Positions 62,742 through 64,000 of a stretch of 64,000 bases of DNA are shown in pieces. Below the pieces are notes generated by a model. The model worked only from the letters and a program-made list of their open reading frames with translations, had not been told where the DNA came from and did not search any database. Origin of the DNA: Alphaproteobacteria bacterium LSUCC0719 (GTDB lineage: Bacteria > Pseudomonadota > Alphaproteobacteria > Puniceispirillales > Puniceispirillaceae); NCBI GenBank assembly GCA_040839025.1, contig JBFPJN010000005.1:1-64000 (forward strand), written 5' to 3'. Each line of letters starts with the position of its first letter. The stretch's first letter is position 1. The position numbers were made by a program, and so were the translations under genes.

Positions 62742-64000
62742 TCAGCTGCCGGCGCCCGGTGTGCCGTCGAACTGTTTCTTCAGCCCGCCCCAGCAGTCGA
62801 TATAATCGTCTTGCAGCCTGTCTGTCGTCGCGGCGAACCGGCTGACCTTCTGCGGAAAGCGTGTTTCGAACATGAACGCCATCGTATCCGTCAGCTTTAC
62901 CGGTTTCAGCTCGGCGTTTGAAGCCTTCTCGAACGCGTCAAGGTCGGGGCCGTGCGGCAGCATCATATTGTGAAGGCTGGCCCCGCCGGGAACAAAGCCT
63001 TCTTCCTTGGCGTCGTACTGGCCGGTCACCAGCCCCATGAATTCCGACATGATGTTGCGGTGATACCAGGGGGGACGGAACGTATTTTCAGCCACCAGCC
63101 AGCGTGGCGGAAAGATCACAAAATCGATATTGGCGGTGCCGGCTGTCTCGGACGGCGCTGTCAGAACGGTGAAAATCGACGGGTCGGGGTGGTCAAAGGC
63201 AATCGCGCCAACAGGTGAAAAGGTCGACAGGTCATAGCAGCAGGGAACGTAATTGCCATGCCAGGCAACAACATCCAGAGGCGAATGGCCAAGTTCGGTA
63301 ACATGAAAGCCGCCGCACCATTTGATCACCAGCTGGTGGGCGGACTGGCTGTCCTCGAACGCGGCAACGGGTGTCTTGAAATCACGTGGGTTGGCAAGGC
63401 AGTTGGCACCGATCGGTCCGCGGTCGGGAAGTGTGAATTTGGCCCCGTAATTCTCGCACAGATAGCCCCGCGCCGCACCGTCCAGAAGGTGGTATTTCGC
63501 CATCATGCCGCGCGGCACAATGGCGATTTGTCCCGGGCCGATCTGCATCCGCCCCATTTCGGTGAAGATCTCGATCTCGCCCTGCTGGGGGACGATCAGC
63601 ATTTCGGCGTCGGCATTGATCAGAACGCGGTCGGTCATGCTGCTGGTCATGGTGTAGATGCCGGCGGTCATGCCGACATGCTGGCGGGCATCACCGGTAC
63701 TGGTCATCGTGCGCACGCCGTCGATGAAATCGACGTCGCCTGTCGGCAGGGGCAGGGGATTCCAGCGATATTGGCCAAGTGGCAGATCATCCGGATCGCC
63801 ATCCGGCGCGGTCTTCCACAGCGGCACATCCGTTCTGGCAAACCGCCCGCTATGACGAACCGAGGGCCGGATTCGATACAGCCATGATCTTTCATTCGTC
63901 GCCCGCGGCGCGGTGAAGGGCGATCCGCTCAGCTGCTCGGCATACAGGCCATAGGCGCATTTCTGGGGCGAATTGCGGCCCTGTGGCAGCGCCCCTTCCA
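62742..64000 (-). CDS. hmgA: Homogentisate 1,2-dioxygenase (5' end outside window)
   Basis: Ring-cleaving iron dioxygenase converting homogentisate to maleylacetoacetate. The frame is open to the right window edge; codons there encode [22 protein letters not shown], the usual N-terminal region, so only the first few residues are missing. An internal ATG at 63827 is not the start. The iron ligands are visible as [12 protein letters not shown] (His, Glu) and MLPHGPD (His). It is the first gene seen of the leftward aromatic operon. Confidence 0.94.
   Translation of the reverse strand, partial: EGALPQGRNSPQKCAYGLYAEQLSGSPFTAPRATNERSWLYRIRPSVRHSGRFARTDVPLWKTAPDGDPDDLPLGQYRWNPLPLPTGDVDFIDGVRTMTSTGDARQHVGMTAGIYTMTSSMTDRVLINADAEMLIVPQQGEIEIFTEMGRMQIGPGQIAIVPRGMMAKYHLLDGAARGYLCENYGAKFTLPDRGPIGANCLANPRDFKTPVAAFEDSQSAHQLVIKWCGGFHVTELGHSPLDVVAWHGNYVPCCYDLSTFSPVGAIAFDHPDPSIFTVLTAPSETAGTANIDFVIFPPRWLVAENTFRPPWYHRNIMSEFMGLVTGQYDAKEEGFVPGGASLHNMMLPHGPDLDAFEKASNAELKPVKLTDTMAFMFETRFPQKVSRFAATTDRLQDDYIDCWGGLKKQFDGTPGAGS

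Noticed and set aside
63704-63895. HmgA starting at the ATG 63827
   Set aside because: The homogentisate dioxygenase frame stays open and clearly homologous up to the window edge, so the internal ATG is not the start.

Overview
The window reads as a chromosome segment of a marine-type heterotrophic alphaproteobacterium. This rests on gene content (dimethylglycine-dehydrogenase-like flavoproteins, MttB-family methyltransferase, tripartite tricarboxylate transporter, cytoplasmic sulfatases, homogentisate pathway) and overall coding style. A SAR116-like organism is my guess, not something the sequence proves. Genes are dense, mostly short-spaced or overlapping, with no tRNA, rRNA, CRISPR array or intact insertion sequence seen.

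Region 1 (1-15.4 kb) is visibly less GC-rich than the rest and looks like a self-contained catabolic island. It has two FCD-type GntR regulators, a three-gene tripartite tricarboxylate transporter, three consecutive sulfatases without signal peptides, a class II aldolase plus Tm-1-like protein on the opposite strand, and a run of lactonase-like hydrolase, HAD protein, second class II aldolase and FGGY kinase. The promoters share a TGTATGCAAAA-like element. I infer uptake of an intact small sulfate ester, desulfation in the cytoplasm, then lactone opening, phosphorylation and aldol cleavage. The substrate is unknown. This is the best candidate for an undescribed system.

Region 2 (15.4-28.1 kb) is flanked by two mobile-element scars. 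The left one (15.5-15.8 kb) holds fragments of a MobF-type relaxase and a HicB antitoxin. The right one (26.6-28.1 kb) holds a ribbon-helix-helix gene, a broken HNH gene and a second relaxase-like fragment. Between them are an AcoR-like regulator without a GAFTGA loop, an alcohol dehydrogenase, a complete ABC importer whose two ATPases appear to form one good and one degenerate ATP site, and a carboxyltransferase-domain protein lacking a biotin domain.

Region 3 (28.2-52.0 kb, mostly plus strand) carries a thiolase, two DMT exporters, a gamma-butyrobetaine-dioxygenase-like oxygenase, a GlcD-like FAD oxidase, three FAD-GcvT fusion proteins, an MttB homologue, a sulfatase with an altered active-site motif, an enoyl-CoA hydratase and a long acyl-CoA dehydrogenase. 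It also has a lipoprotein S8 protease, a DUF983 protein and an XRE-cupin regulator. The theme is probably catabolism of methylated or quaternary amines plus acyl-CoA oxidation. Several intergenic gaps contain short degenerate tandem repeats, two of them with 17-bp units.

Region 4 (52.0-64.0 kb, minus strand) runs from a homogentisate dioxygenase gene cut by the window edge through fumarylacetoacetate-hydrolase-family, metallo-beta-lactamase-fold, FAD monooxygenase, DUF2783, maleylacetoacetate isomerase, trmL, a second metallo-beta-lactamase-fold protein, metY, an alpha/beta hydrolase and a FadN-like bifunctional beta-oxidation enzyme.
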